NCBI GenBank assembly: GCA_018267955.1
Contig: JAFDXL010000006.1
Location: 1 to 64,000 of the forward strand
DNA: 64,000 bases
Source: Bacteroidota bacterium
GTDB taxonomy: Bacteria > Bacteroidota > Bacteroidia > Chitinophagales > Chitinophagaceae
Reading direction: 5' to 3'
Position 1 is the first letter of the stretch; each line of letters opens with the position of its first letter. Positions 42,751-51,705 of this stretch are shown piece by piece. Both the position numbers and the translations under genes were made by a program. The notes beneath the pieces were generated by a model. It worked only from the letters and a program-made list of their open reading frames with translations. It did not search any database and was not told where the DNA came from.

Positions 42751-43851
42751 CTAATTCATCCCTCTCCTGATAATACCGCCAGCTATTACATCGTCCCCTT
42801 CATAAAACACCGCAGATTGGCCTGGGGCAATACTATTTACCATATGGTCGAATTTCACACGAACCAGTCCTTCTTCATCATTATAAAGGACACTTTCCGC
42901 GCCTGCATCTTTATAGCGGATCTTGGTTGTAGATACCATACCATCGGTTATTGACGGGTATTTGATCATATTCAGTCCGCCCACGATCATTTCACTTTGT
43001 TGCAATTCATCTGCTTCACCCAATACAACCGTATTGGTTTCGGGTATGATCTTAGTTACAAATACAGGTTTACCCAGAGCTATATCCAATCCACGGCGCT
43101 GCCCGATGGTATAGAAAGGATAGCCTTTATGCTTGCCTACAACGCTGCCATCTGCCATTACAAAGTCTCCGCCATCAACCCGCTCTTCCAGGCCGGCAAT
43201 ATTGCGCTTCAGGAAACCACGGTAATCATTATCCGGCACAAAGCATATTTCGTAGCTCTCTGCTTTCTTAGATAAGGCTTCGTAACCAAGGTCGTATGCT
43301 ATCTGGCGTACTTCTGTTTTTAGGTAATCACCCAGCGGGTACAAGCTGCGGCTCAGGCAATCTTGTCCCAACCCCCAAAGCACATAGCTCTGGTCTTTGG
43401 TAAGGTCTTTGGCTTTAGACAGTACAAATCGACTGTTTTCTTCCCTCACTTTCACATAATGCCCGGTAGCGATGTAATCACAACCAAGTGCGTTGGCACG
43501 CTTCAGCAGGGCAGACCATTTGATGTGCGTATTACAGAGCACGCATGGATTCGGAGTGCGGCCGGCCATATATTCCTCTACGAAGTTGTTGATCACATAA
43601 TCCCCAAACTCTTCGCGTATATCCAGTACATAGTGTGGGAAGCCATGATCCACCGCTGCCTGGCGGGCGTCATTAAAAGAATCCAGGTTGCAGCAACCTG
43701 TCTCTTTTTTACCGCCACCGGATGTTGCATAGTCCCATGTCTTCATGGTAATGCCTACTACTTCATACCCCTGGTTATGCAGCATCAGCGCGGTTACGGT
43801 ACTATCTATACCGCCGCTCATCGCCACCAATACCTTGCCATTTCTGCTCAT
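42751..43851 (-). CDS. mnmA: tRNA-specific 2-thiouridylase MnmA
   Basis: A 366-residue protein from the ATG at 43851; a longer frame to 43911 adds a non-conserved stretch and overlaps the divergent promoter region. It thiolates U34 of tRNA-Lys, -Glu and -Gln, using ATP and a sulphur relay. P-loop AMSGGIDST at about 10-18, GCCNLDSFNDAR at about 53-64, NPCVLCNTHIKW at about 100-111 (catalytic Cys), DQSYVLWGL, and SYEICFVPDNDYRGFL at about 200 (second catalytic Cys). It is divergent from aroB. Confidence 0.95.
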   Translation of the reverse strand: MSRNGKVLVAMSGGIDSTVTALMLHNQGYEVVGITMKTWDYATSGGGKKETGCCNLDSFNDARQAAVDHGFPHYVLDIREEFGDYVINNFVEEYMAGRTPNPCVLCNTHIKWSALLKRANALGCDYIATGHYVKVREENSRFVLSKAKDLTKDQSYVLWGLGQDCLSRSLYPLGDYLKTEVRQIAYDLGYEALSKKAESYEICFVPDNDYRGFLKRNIAGLEERVDGGDFVMADGSVVGKHKGYPFYTIGQRRGLDIALGKPVFVTKIIPETNTVVLGEADELQQSEMIVGGLNMIKYPSITDGMVSTTKIRYKDAGAESVLYNDEEGLVRVKFDHMVNSIAPGQSAVFYEGDDVIAGGIIRRGMN

Positions 43852-43858
43852 AAGTGTG

Positions 43859-43866
43859 CAAAGGTA
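43859..43866 (-). promoter_or_regulatory. -7 box of mnmA
   Basis: TACCTTTG on the minus strand, exact consensus, 7 bases before the ATG at 43851; it supports that start and suggests a very short leader. Confidence 0.55.
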
Positions 43867-43939
43867 CGAATAAGCTAAAAAGTGCCTATACCAGGCTAAT
43901 AGATATTGCATTGTTGCTTATTATTTAAGTTGATAGGCT

Positions 43940-43947
43940 TAATTTTG
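43940..43947 (+). promoter_or_regulatory. -7 box of the aro operon
   Basis: TAATTTTG, exact consensus, 9 bases before the ATG of aroB at 43957. It lies within the longer non-ATG frame from 43906 and so argues against that start. Confidence 0.55.
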
Positions 43948-43956
43948 ACTACTGAG

Positions 43957-44997
43957 ATGCCCGAATCGATCACATTTGGTACCGGTACGGTACAGTACCA
44001 CTATAAAGCCAGGCTTACAGACCTGAAGGACATAGTTTTTAAAGAACATTGTGTCATTGTTACAGACAGCACGGTTGCCAGCCTTTACCCCGAGCTGGAA
44101 AGCATGTATCCCTGTATTGTGATACCATCCGGCGAGGAACATAAAAAGCTGAAGACCATCAATATTATCATCGAGCAGTTACTAGAGTACAAGGCTCACC
44201 GCAAAACAGTACTGCTGGGCATTGGTGGCGGGATGATCACTGATATTACAGGCTTTGCAGCCTCCGTATACATGAGGGGGATGCGCTTCGGATTTGTACC
44301 TACTACTCTTTTAGGAATGGTAGACGCATCTATCGGAGGAAAAAATGGGGTAAATTTCGGGCTTCAAAAGAATTTGGTCGGCACAATACAGCAACCACAG
44401 TTCATCTTATTCGATACTGATTTTTTAAGTACGCTGCCCGCGCTGGAATGGAGCAATGGTTTTGCTGAGATCATTAAGTATGGCTGCATTTTTGATGCCC
44501 ACATGTTTGAGACCCTGCAAAAGCACCAGCTCGAATATTATCACTATAACCATCCCGTGCTCGATACCCTGATACATAAATGCGCCGGCTGGAAGAATAA
44601 AACCATTCAGGAAGATGAACAGGAAAAAGGACTGAGAAAACTACTCAACTTTGGTCATACAGCCGGCCACGCAATCGAAACATTATACAACCTATCTCAT
44701 GGGCAGGCAATATCACTCGGTATGCTTTTGGCCTGCAAGGTATCAGAGGCTGTTACAGGTTTAGACAGCGAGGTATATTATCAGTTAGCAAACCTGCTGG
44801 AACAATACAAACTGCCGTCTGCACTAACACTGCATCCTGATAAGCTCATGGATATATTAGCAATGGACAAAAAGCGGAATGGTAACGAGGTAGACTATAT
44901 AGTGCTCAATAAAATTGGCAGCGCATCCATACAAACCATACCGTTTGACGTTATTCGTACCGCGATAGAAAATTTTCCGCATGCAGGCAATCATTAG
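43957..44997 (+). CDS. aroB: 3-Dehydroquinate synthase
   Basis: A 346-residue protein, second step of the shikimate pathway (DAHP to 3-dehydroquinate), using NAD+ and a divalent metal. It shows PSGEEHKKLKTI at about 64-75, GIGGGMITDITGFAASVYMRG at about 89, PTTLLGMVDASIGGKNGVN at about 117, and the zinc ligands Glu in NGFAEIIKYG and His in NFGHTAGHAIE (about 233-243). It begins the aroB-aroA-aroC operon. Its last 17 bases overlap the next gene. Confidence 0.95.
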   Translation: MPESITFGTGTVQYHYKARLTDLKDIVFKEHCVIVTDSTVASLYPELESMYPCIVIPSGEEHKKLKTINIIIEQLLEYKAHRKTVLLGIGGGMITDITGFAASVYMRGMRFGFVPTTLLGMVDASIGGKNGVNFGLQKNLVGTIQQPQFILFDTDFLSTLPALEWSNGFAEIIKYGCIFDAHMFETLQKHQLEYYHYNHPVLDTLIHKCAGWKNKTIQEDEQEKGLRKLLNFGHTAGHAIETLYNLSHGQAISLGMLLACKVSEAVTGLDSEVYYQLANLLEQYKLPSALTLHPDKLMDILAMDKKRNGNEVDYIVLNKIGSASIQTIPFDVIRTAIENFPHAGNH

Positions 44998-46201
44998 TCC
45001 GGGCAGGATAAGCGGCAATGTTACACCACCACCATCTAAAAGCATGATGCAGCGTGTCTGTGCAGCTGCATTATTAAACAGAGGCAAGACAATAGTTGTA
45101 AACCCCGGAACATCGAACGATGACAAAGCTGCATTGAATATCATACAGCAACTCGGCGCAAAGGTTGTAATAAAAGATAATTCTGTTGAGATATCATCTG
45201 ATGGCTTAAAACCTATAACAAATACGATTGATTGTGGTGAAAGCGGGCTAAGCGCGCGTTTGTTCACTACTATAGCTGCACTGCATGAAAAACCAATAAC
45301 AATTACCGGTCATGGCAGTTTGTTGCATCGCCCAATGGAGTTCTTTGAAAAAGTATTACCACAATTAGGCGTCGCAGTTACAAGCAATAACGGCCATTTA
45401 CCGGTAACAGTTAAAGGACCATTGATCGCAAAGGATATTACCATAGATGGTTCCGCCAGTTCTCAATACCTGAGCGGGCTTTTAATGGCATATTGTTATC
45501 ATCCTGTTGAACAGTTGATACGCATACACGTAGATGAACTCAAAAGCAAGCCCTATGCCGATCTTACCATTGAGGTATTACAACAGTTTGGTGCAGTAGT
45601 CCTTCACCAGGATCATAAATTATTTGCCATAAAAAAGGCAATACAACCCGGCAACGTTACTATAAACATCGAGGCCGACTGGAGCGCTACCACCAACTGG
45701 CTGGTGGCTTCTGCAATAGCCGGTGTGGTAACCATACACAATCTGAATCTCGATTCTGTGCAAGCTGACAAAGCTATTATCAGGGTAGTGAGTACTGAAA
45801 AAACTGCCTTTGAATTCGACGCTACGGATTGTCCTGATGCTATACCTATACTGGCAATTTACGCTGGCAACTGCAACGGCGATAGTGTCATTAAAGGCAT
45901 ACACAGATTAGTAAACAAAGAAAGCAACCGTAGCGAAAGCATATCGAAAATGCTGGAACAATTAGGAGTTCCTTATCAGATTAAAGATGATGCGTTTTAC
46001 ATAAAGGGCATTGAACAATTCAAAAGCTGCACTATCGAGTCCTATAACGATCATCGTATTGCAATGGCCGCAGCAGTGGCTGCATTGAATGCTGGTGGCG
46101 ATGTAACTATAAACAATGCTGAAGCTGTAAATAAATCCTATCCCGATTTTTTCTCACATTTGTCTTCACTTGGCGCTAAATGTATTTTAAAGCATGAATA
46201 G
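44981..46201 (+). CDS. aroA: 3-Phosphoshikimate 1-carboxyvinyltransferase (EPSP synthase)
   Basis: A 406-residue protein that condenses shikimate-3-phosphate with phosphoenolpyruvate. It shows PPPSKSMMQR at about 15-24 (catalytic Lys and shikimate-3-phosphate contacts), IDCGESGLSARLF at about 86-98 in place of the usual NAG-T-xx-R loop of many enzymes, SASQYLSGLLMA at about 160-171, and ESYNDHRIAMA near 355-365. The ESGLSAR form is consistent with the version common in Bacteroidota. It overlaps aroB by 17 bases and aroC by 8, so translation is coupled. Confidence 0.94.
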   Translation: MQAIISPGRISGNVTPPPSKSMMQRVCAAALLNRGKTIVVNPGTSNDDKAALNIIQQLGAKVVIKDNSVEISSDGLKPITNTIDCGESGLSARLFTTIAALHEKPITITGHGSLLHRPMEFFEKVLPQLGVAVTSNNGHLPVTVKGPLIAKDITIDGSASSQYLSGLLMAYCYHPVEQLIRIHVDELKSKPYADLTIEVLQQFGAVVLHQDHKLFAIKKAIQPGNVTINIEADWSATTNWLVASAIAGVVTIHNLNLDSVQADKAIIRVVSTEKTAFEFDATDCPDAIPILAIYAGNCNGDSVIKGIHRLVNKESNRSESISKMLEQLGVPYQIKDDAFYIKGIEQFKSCTIESYNDHRIAMAAAVAALNAGGDVTINNAEAVNKSYPDFFSHLSSLGAKCILKHE

Positions 46202-47177
46202 TTTTGGCAGGATATTCCGCGTAACCATATTCGGTGAATCGCACGGCCCAATGATTGGTGTAACTATAGATGGTGTTCCGGCGGGCATATCGCTAAGTAA
46301 GGAAGACTTTTATGCGGATATAGAGCGTCGTAAAGCAGGAGCAGCGGGCACTACGCCCCGTAAAGAGGAAGATGAACCAAAGATTATCAGCGGTGTTTTC
46401 AATGATTTTACAACAGGTGCGCCGTTAACTATATTATTCGAAAACAATAACGTACAGTCTAAGGATTACGACGCCATAAAAGCTGTTCCCCGCCCCGGTC
46501 ATGCCGATTTTGTACTGAACAGGAAATTCAAAGGGTTTAATGATTACCGCGGTGGCGGCCATTCATCAGGCAGGCTTACTCTTGCCCTGGTTGCGGCTGG
46601 CGTTGTTGCCAAAAAAGTATTGGGAGATCAAATAAAAATATCTGCTGCACTTACAGAAGCCGGAGGTAATAAAGATATAGAAGCCGCCATACAGGCCGCT
46701 ATAGAAAACCAGGATAGCATAGGTGGCATTGTCACTTGTTCTGTTACCGGGTTGCCGTTGGGGTTAGGGGAACCATTCTTCGACTCAGCAGAATCAGTTA
46801 TCAGTCATGCAATATTTTCCGTGCCTGCCATTAAGGGAATAGAATTTGGCAGTGGCTTTAAAGCTGCCGCTATGAAGGGCAGTGAGCATAATGATGCGAT
46901 CATCAACGAAAGAGGCGATACCGCCACTAATAATGCAGGCGGCATTAACGGCGGTATTACTAATGGCAACGAACTATACTTTCACATAGCCGTAAAACCG
47001 ACGAGCAGCACTCCTAAAGAACAAAAAACATGGAATGAGCAGACCAAATCCGTGGAATCGTTTACCGTAAAGGGGCGACATGATCTTTGCATCGCCTTGC
47101 GGGTTCCTGTTGTTGCTGAGGCTGCTACAGCTATCGCGCTTGCCGATCTTCTTCAGATAGTTAATTGTTATAAATAG
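46194..47177 (+). CDS. aroC: Chorismate synthase
   Basis: A 327-residue protein, a little short for the family (about 350-390). It removes phosphate from EPSP to make chorismate with reduced FMN. It shows FRVTIFGESHGPMIGVTIDG at about 6-25, RRKAGAAGTTPRKEEDE at about 45-61, and RPGHADFVLNRKFKGFNDYR at about 100-119 followed by GGGHSSGRLT (FMN-site His). The deficit lies mainly in the C-terminal part. It is the last gene of the operon, ending 3 bases before a hairpin. Confidence 0.95.
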   Translation: MNSFGRIFRVTIFGESHGPMIGVTIDGVPAGISLSKEDFYADIERRKAGAAGTTPRKEEDEPKIISGVFNDFTTGAPLTILFENNNVQSKDYDAIKAVPRPGHADFVLNRKFKGFNDYRGGGHSSGRLTLALVAAGVVAKKVLGDQIKISAALTEAGGNKDIEAAIQAAIENQDSIGGIVTCSVTGLPLGLGEPFFDSAESVISHAIFSVPAIKGIEFGSGFKAAAMKGSEHNDAIINERGDTATNNAGGINGGITNGNELYFHIAVKPTSSTPKEQKTWNEQTKSVESFTVKGRHDLCIALRVPVVAEAATAIALADLLQIVNCYK

Positions 47178-47202
47178 AAAAATCCCCGGGAAACCGGGGA
47201 TT
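47178..47202. terminator. Terminator between aroC and the EGF-like lipoprotein gene
   Basis: Stem AATCCCCGG/CCGGGGATT with loop GAAA. The minus strand has a better T run than the plus strand, so it may mainly serve the lipoprotein gene. Confidence 0.75.
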
Positions 47203-47224
47203 ACCATATATAACTCTTTTATTT

Positions 47225-47767
47225 CTATCGTGACCAAACAGATGGTGCTCCAGCATTAACACCGTAGTCATCTATTTTGTTACCATCTTCAGTATCCATG
47301 ATGGTATAACGTACTGTTAGTGTACCATGGTTTGCATAGTATTCTTCATACTTCAGCGTACCTGTCCCCTGGATAACGTACTGTCCCACTTTTTGCTGAG
47401 GGATAGTAATATTATCTCCGCTGATGTTTACAGTAACAGGCAAATTAACTGCATTATGAAAACCATTAATTACCATCCTGGTAGGATCAGGACCATAATC
47501 TATGCTTATCTGGTATTGGTTCGCATCGGTATAAGTACCTTTTTCAAACACATTCCAAACGCCTTTATACTTGTCGGCTGTAACTATTTCGCACTGAGTG
47601 CCTTCGTAACCGGATTTGCAGATACAGGCTCCATCCTTACAAACGCCGTCGTGTGCGCACACTATAGACTTACATTTGTCATTATTACAAGAAGTATAGG
47701 TAACTGCAGTAAAAGCAGCTATCACAGACATTGCAGAAAGGAGAATTGTTTTAAAACGGGCTTTCAT
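47225..47767 (-). CDS. Lipoprotein with EGF-like cysteine module
   Basis: A 180-residue protein from the ATG at 47767. The lipobox region reads TYTSC with Cys at about residue 27. Next comes an EGF-like module with six cysteines (CKSIVCAHDGVCKDGACIC... and a final Cys before Glu) at about 32-60, then a beta-rich C-terminal domain of about 110 residues with WNVFEKGTY and a conserved pattern seen in lipocalin-like Bacteroidota lipoproteins. It likely faces the periplasm or cell surface. Ligand unknown. Confidence 0.82.
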   Translation of the reverse strand: MKARFKTILLSAMSVIAAFTAVTYTSCNNDKCKSIVCAHDGVCKDGACICKSGYEGTQCEIVTADKYKGVWNVFEKGTYTDANQYQISIDYGPDPTRMVINGFHNAVNLPVTVNISGDNITIPQQKVGQYVIQGTGTLKYEEYYANHGTLTVRYTIMDTEDGNKIDDYGVNAGAPSVWSR

Positions 47768-47920
47768 TAGCACTTCAAATTTTAACGAAGCTTAAAGATA
47801 AACGAAACAATTTTAAAATGCAACATGTCATCACAATTTCAATAACATGTTAATGAGCTTGTTAGGAATGACTTTTTACAGCAGATATATAACTATAAAA
47901 AACATTTAACCGGCAGTTAT

Positions 47921-48763
47921 TTATTGCCGTTCTATTTCCCATTTATATTCCCTGATACCTCTGAAAATAGCTAGCGCTACTTCAAACTGTCCGCGCTCAG
48001 AATTAAGGTAAGTTTCTTCATCGGGGTTGTTTACATATCCGCATTCTACCAGCACTCCGGGCATTGCGCTACCAGCAAGCACCTCCAGTCCTTTCTGCAA
48101 TACGCCACGGCTGGCGCGCCCCTGCTTCTCAAACTGAGACTGGATTTTAGTTCCCAGGTTTACACTGCGGCTTAGGAAAGACTGGGCATATTGCGCAACA
48201 ATGATAGCTGTCATAGGGTCATTCTCATTCAGCATTCCCGGCTCTTCAGTAACCCCTTCGCTATATTCACCAATTGCACTTTCTTTCTGAGAGTTCCGGT
48301 GCAAACCTAATACGTAAGATTCGGTGCCATTTGCCTGCGTCACATGGTCGTAGGTTACTTTATATATTGGTTGCTTGTATCTTTTCTTACCTTTTTTTAC
48401 GGTTCTATATCCTTGCAGCTCCCTGTTTTTATGAAACGGTGTTGAATTGATGTGCACAGATATAAAAAGATCAGCGTTGGCTTTATTGGCTATTTCATGC
48501 CTTTCGGGCAGTGTTGGGTACACATCTGTAGTGCGGGTATAAATTACCTGCACGCCTTTCATACTGTCATTTATGATCTTTCCCAGCTTTAAAACTATAC
48601 CCAGCGTCAGGTCTTTTTCCGCAGAAAAACTACCCCTTGCACCTACGTCATGGCCGCCGTGGCCCGCGTCCAGCACAATTTTTGATAGTTTATTAGCGTT
48701 AGCATGTACTAAATATGGAGAGATACTTAATAGCAGTAATACAACTAGCGTTCTGATTTGCAT
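47921..48763 (-). CDS. N-acetylmuramoyl-L-alanine amidase (Amidase_3)
   Basis: A 280-residue protein with a signal peptide (about 1-22, ending VHAN). The amidase_3 core shows IVLDAGHGGHDVGARG at about 29-44 (zinc His), a second zinc Glu and His in the middle, ISVHINSTPF at about 99, and VLVECGYVNNPDEE at about 241-254 with the catalytic Glu. It cleaves the bond between N-acetylmuramic acid and the stem peptide, for cell separation or wall turnover. Divergent from lptD. No AMIN or SPOR targeting domain is visible. Confidence 0.93.
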   Translation of the reverse strand: MQIRTLVVLLLLSISPYLVHANANKLSKIVLDAGHGGHDVGARGSFSAEKDLTLGIVLKLGKIINDSMKGVQVIYTRTTDVYPTLPERHEIANKANADLFISVHINSTPFHKNRELQGYRTVKKGKKRYKQPIYKVTYDHVTQANGTESYVLGLHRNSQKESAIGEYSEGVTEEPGMLNENDPMTAIIVAQYAQSFLSRSVNLGTKIQSQFEKQGRASRGVLQKGLEVLAGSAMPGVLVECGYVNNPDEETYLNSERGQFEVALAIFRGIREYKWEIERQ

Positions 48764-48830
48764 GTTCTTATACGATACCGATTGGACTAAATATACGAAT
48801 TCAATTTATAGGCTTACCAAAGCAAATAGC

Positions 48831-48838
48831 TATTTTTG
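48831..48838 (+). promoter_or_regulatory. -7 box of lptD
   Basis: TATTTTTG, an exact TAnnTTTG match, 9 bases before the ATG at 48848. It overlaps a longer TTG-initiated frame, which it argues against. Confidence 0.55.
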
Positions 48839-48847
48839 TGCCCGTTC

Positions 48848-51601
48848 ATGAAGCTGTGCGGTAAAATTATTTCAAAAATCTCACCCATCCATAACCTTGC
48901 CCACTGCTTGGTTATGATTTTTATGCTTGTTTTAACAAGTAGCGCTACCGCGCAGCGTGTTATACCGCCTTCTGAAACACATAAAACTAATATAGATACC
49001 AATAAACACTTATCTATCCCAGACTCCATCAATGCGAGCCTGCTGCCAGTAAATGAAGAGCAACCGGATACAACAATAAAGCTACAGGCAGCTGTTTTAG
49101 TTGATTCAACGAATCCCGACAGCCTGCAGGCTTATGAAGATGCATTAGATACAACTGCTATCCGCATCTCAACAGATGCGCTGCCGGATGTCGTAACAGC
49201 CAACGCAGCAGATTCAGCAGTGATGGATCTGAAACATAATGTCTTTAATCTTTATGGGGCAGCAAACGTTAAGTACCAGGATATGCAGCTGGATGCGCAT
49301 GAGATCATCTATGACCAGAATCACAACGTGGTGACAGCCGCCCTTGCAAAAGATTCAGCGATCCTTGCCAAAGGCAAACCAACGTTCGTGCAGGGAAAGG
49401 AAAAGTTCACTTACGATTCTTTACAATACAATTTCAAGAGTAAACGGGCTATTGTCCGCAATGTACGCTCTCAGTACGGCGAGGGCTTTGTACATAGTGA
49501 GCAGGTGAAACGCAACCCCGATCAGTCTATTTATGGCTATCATAGCGTATATACAACCTGTGCATTAGATCATCCGCACTTTGGTATTGCTGCACAAAAG
49601 ATAAAAGTAGTACCGGGGCGCGTGGTGGCTTCCGGGCCTGCCAATGTTGTCATTGCCGGGGTGCCTACCCCGCTGTTTTTACCCTTTGGCTTGTTCCCTA
49701 TTTCCGATGGCCAACGTTCAGGGTTTAAAATTCCTACATATACTGTAGAAGAGCAACGGGGGCTTGGTTTACTGGGCGGTGGCTATTACTTCAACCTGAG
49801 CGAGAAAGCAGATCTGCTGGTAGAATCTAATTTCTATTCAAAGGGCAGCTGGGCCACCAATGCATTAAGCAACTATAACAACAGGTATCATTATAGCGGC
49901 GCTTTCGCGTTTAAATATGCTTATAACAAAACCGGGGAAAGCTTCGAAAGCGGTTCTTCCATCACTAAAGACTTCAATATACAATGGACACACCGTTCTG
50001 ATCCTAAATCGCGCCCTGGCGTGAGTTTCAATGCCTCGGTAGATGCAGGTACCAGTACCTACAATGCTAACAATAGCTACACACAAAACCAGATATTACA
50101 AAACCAATACCAGTCCAATATCACTTTTACCAAGCAATGGGCCAATAAACCATATACTTTGTCGGTCAGTGCCCGCCACAGCCAGAACACACAAACAAGG
50201 CTGGTGAATGTTACCTTACCGGAACTGGCTTTTGCAACACAATTCAACCCCTTCCAGGGCAAGCACAGCACCGGAACTAAGTGGTACGATAAGATTAACA
50301 TTGAATACCGGCTTTCTGCTATTAATCAAACCTCGTTTTACGATACTACGTTCAGCCTGGATCAAATTCCTAAATACAACTACCAAAACGGCATCCTCCA
50401 CACGATTCCCATCAAAGCGAATTATACGGTTCTCCGGTTCCTGACCATGAACATATCAAGCAACTATAAAGAATACTGGAATACCGAACAGATCTATAGA
50501 TATTATAATACGCAAACCGACAAAGAGGATAGCCTTATCAGGCGTGGCTTCTTCACCGCACGTGACTTTGATGCCCATTGGGGTTTCAACACGATGATAT
50601 ATGGTGTAAAAATGTTTAAGAAAGGAAAGATTGCAGGTGTCCGGCATGTGTTAACGCCCAATGTGGGCCTGGGTTATATACCGGATTATGCCGCCGCACC
50701 TTTTTACTACGGCTACAAAACGCGTCTTACTGCTAATGGCCCTGAAACCTACTTACCCGTGTATGCGGGGGCTGTACCCGGTGTGCCGGGTATGAACCAG
50801 TTTGGTAAATATCGCAGTGCCCTGGAGTATAGCCTTACCAACAACCTGCAAATGAAGGTTCGGTCATCCAAAGACAGTACCGGCTTTAAAAACATCCGCC
50901 TGATCGATAATTTTGCCATCGCGGGAGCTTACGATCTTGCTGCTGATTCTTTTAATTGGTCGAATGTAAATATGACATTCGCTACGCTGTTATTTAACGT
51001 TATCAATATATCGGCCAACGCCAATTTTGACCCGTATGCATACGATTATGAAAATAATCGCAGGTCTACACAAACACTCTGGCAGGCAGAACATAAACTT
51101 GTACGCTTCCAAACAGCAGGGGTCAGTATTGGCGGTAGCCTTCATGCAAAGAAAAAGGCGAATGCTGCTGCCAACAATTTATCTCCGCAGGCATCAGACC
51201 AGGTAGCCAGGATGATGCAATATGGCAGGTATAACGACTATGCCGACTTCAGCATACCGTTTAATATGAACTTTTCCTATTTGCTCAATATCAGGAAAGA
51301 TGTAAGTGCTTTTTCTAAAAAGGATACATTGGTGTTGTCACAGCATTTTCTTGGCATCGATGGAGACCTGAACATTACTTCCCGCTGGAAGATAGGTGTG
51401 CACACAGGTTTTGACATCAACACCAAACAATTACAGCTTACATCTATAGATATTTACCGCGACCTGCACTGCTGGGAAATGCGCTTAAGCACAGTTCCTT
51501 TCGGCCCGCGTAAAAGCTATTTCTTCACACTGCAGGTAAAAGCGCAGGTATTGCAGGACCTGAAACTAACGCGACGAAGAGATTACCGCGACGCTTTATA
51601 A
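48848..51601 (+). CDS. lptD: LPS-assembly outer-membrane protein, LptD-like
   Basis: A 917-residue protein from the ATG at 48848. It has a signal peptide or N-terminal hydrophobic stretch (about 22-37), a variable Asp/Ser/Thr-rich region to about 120, an OstA-like beta-jellyroll domain at about 120-260 (LYGAANVKYQDMQLDAHEII), and a large C-terminal barrel at about 270-915. With LptE it would place LPS in the outer leaflet. The N-terminal domain and FPISDGQRSGFKIPTY at about 293 match the Bacteroidota form of LptD. It lies divergent from the amidase gene. Confidence 0.9.
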   Translation: MKLCGKIISKISPIHNLAHCLVMIFMLVLTSSATAQRVIPPSETHKTNIDTNKHLSIPDSINASLLPVNEEQPDTTIKLQAAVLVDSTNPDSLQAYEDALDTTAIRISTDALPDVVTANAADSAVMDLKHNVFNLYGAANVKYQDMQLDAHEIIYDQNHNVVTAALAKDSAILAKGKPTFVQGKEKFTYDSLQYNFKSKRAIVRNVRSQYGEGFVHSEQVKRNPDQSIYGYHSVYTTCALDHPHFGIAAQKIKVVPGRVVASGPANVVIAGVPTPLFLPFGLFPISDGQRSGFKIPTYTVEEQRGLGLLGGGYYFNLSEKADLLVESNFYSKGSWATNALSNYNNRYHYSGAFAFKYAYNKTGESFESGSSITKDFNIQWTHRSDPKSRPGVSFNASVDAGTSTYNANNSYTQNQILQNQYQSNITFTKQWANKPYTLSVSARHSQNTQTRLVNVTLPELAFATQFNPFQGKHSTGTKWYDKINIEYRLSAINQTSFYDTTFSLDQIPKYNYQNGILHTIPIKANYTVLRFLTMNISSNYKEYWNTEQIYRYYNTQTDKEDSLIRRGFFTARDFDAHWGFNTMIYGVKMFKKGKIAGVRHVLTPNVGLGYIPDYAAAPFYYGYKTRLTANGPETYLPVYAGAVPGVPGMNQFGKYRSALEYSLTNNLQMKVRSSKDSTGFKNIRLIDNFAIAGAYDLAADSFNWSNVNMTFATLLFNVINISANANFDPYAYDYENNRRSTQTLWQAEHKLVRFQTAGVSIGGSLHAKKKANAAANNLSPQASDQVARMMQYGRYNDYADFSIPFNMNFSYLLNIRKDVSAFSKKDTLVLSQHFLGIDGDLNITSRWKIGVHTGFDINTKQLQLTSIDIYRDLHCWEMRLSTVPFGPRKSYFFTLQVKAQVLQDLKLTRRRDYRDAL

Positions 51602-51659
51602 CATCATATTATATTTATAGCATCTCAAAGCTTATTCATACTTTTGAGCCGCTTTTGAT

Positions 51660-51667
51660 TATTTTTG
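51660..51667 (+). promoter_or_regulatory. -7 box of the E2 gene
   Basis: TATTTTTG, exact consensus, 38 bases before the ATG at 51706. A second candidate, TACTTTTG at 51639-51646, lies upstream. Confidence 0.45.
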
Positions 51668-51705
51668 CAGCACATTATTAATAACATAATATAACCAGCG
51701 CTAAT

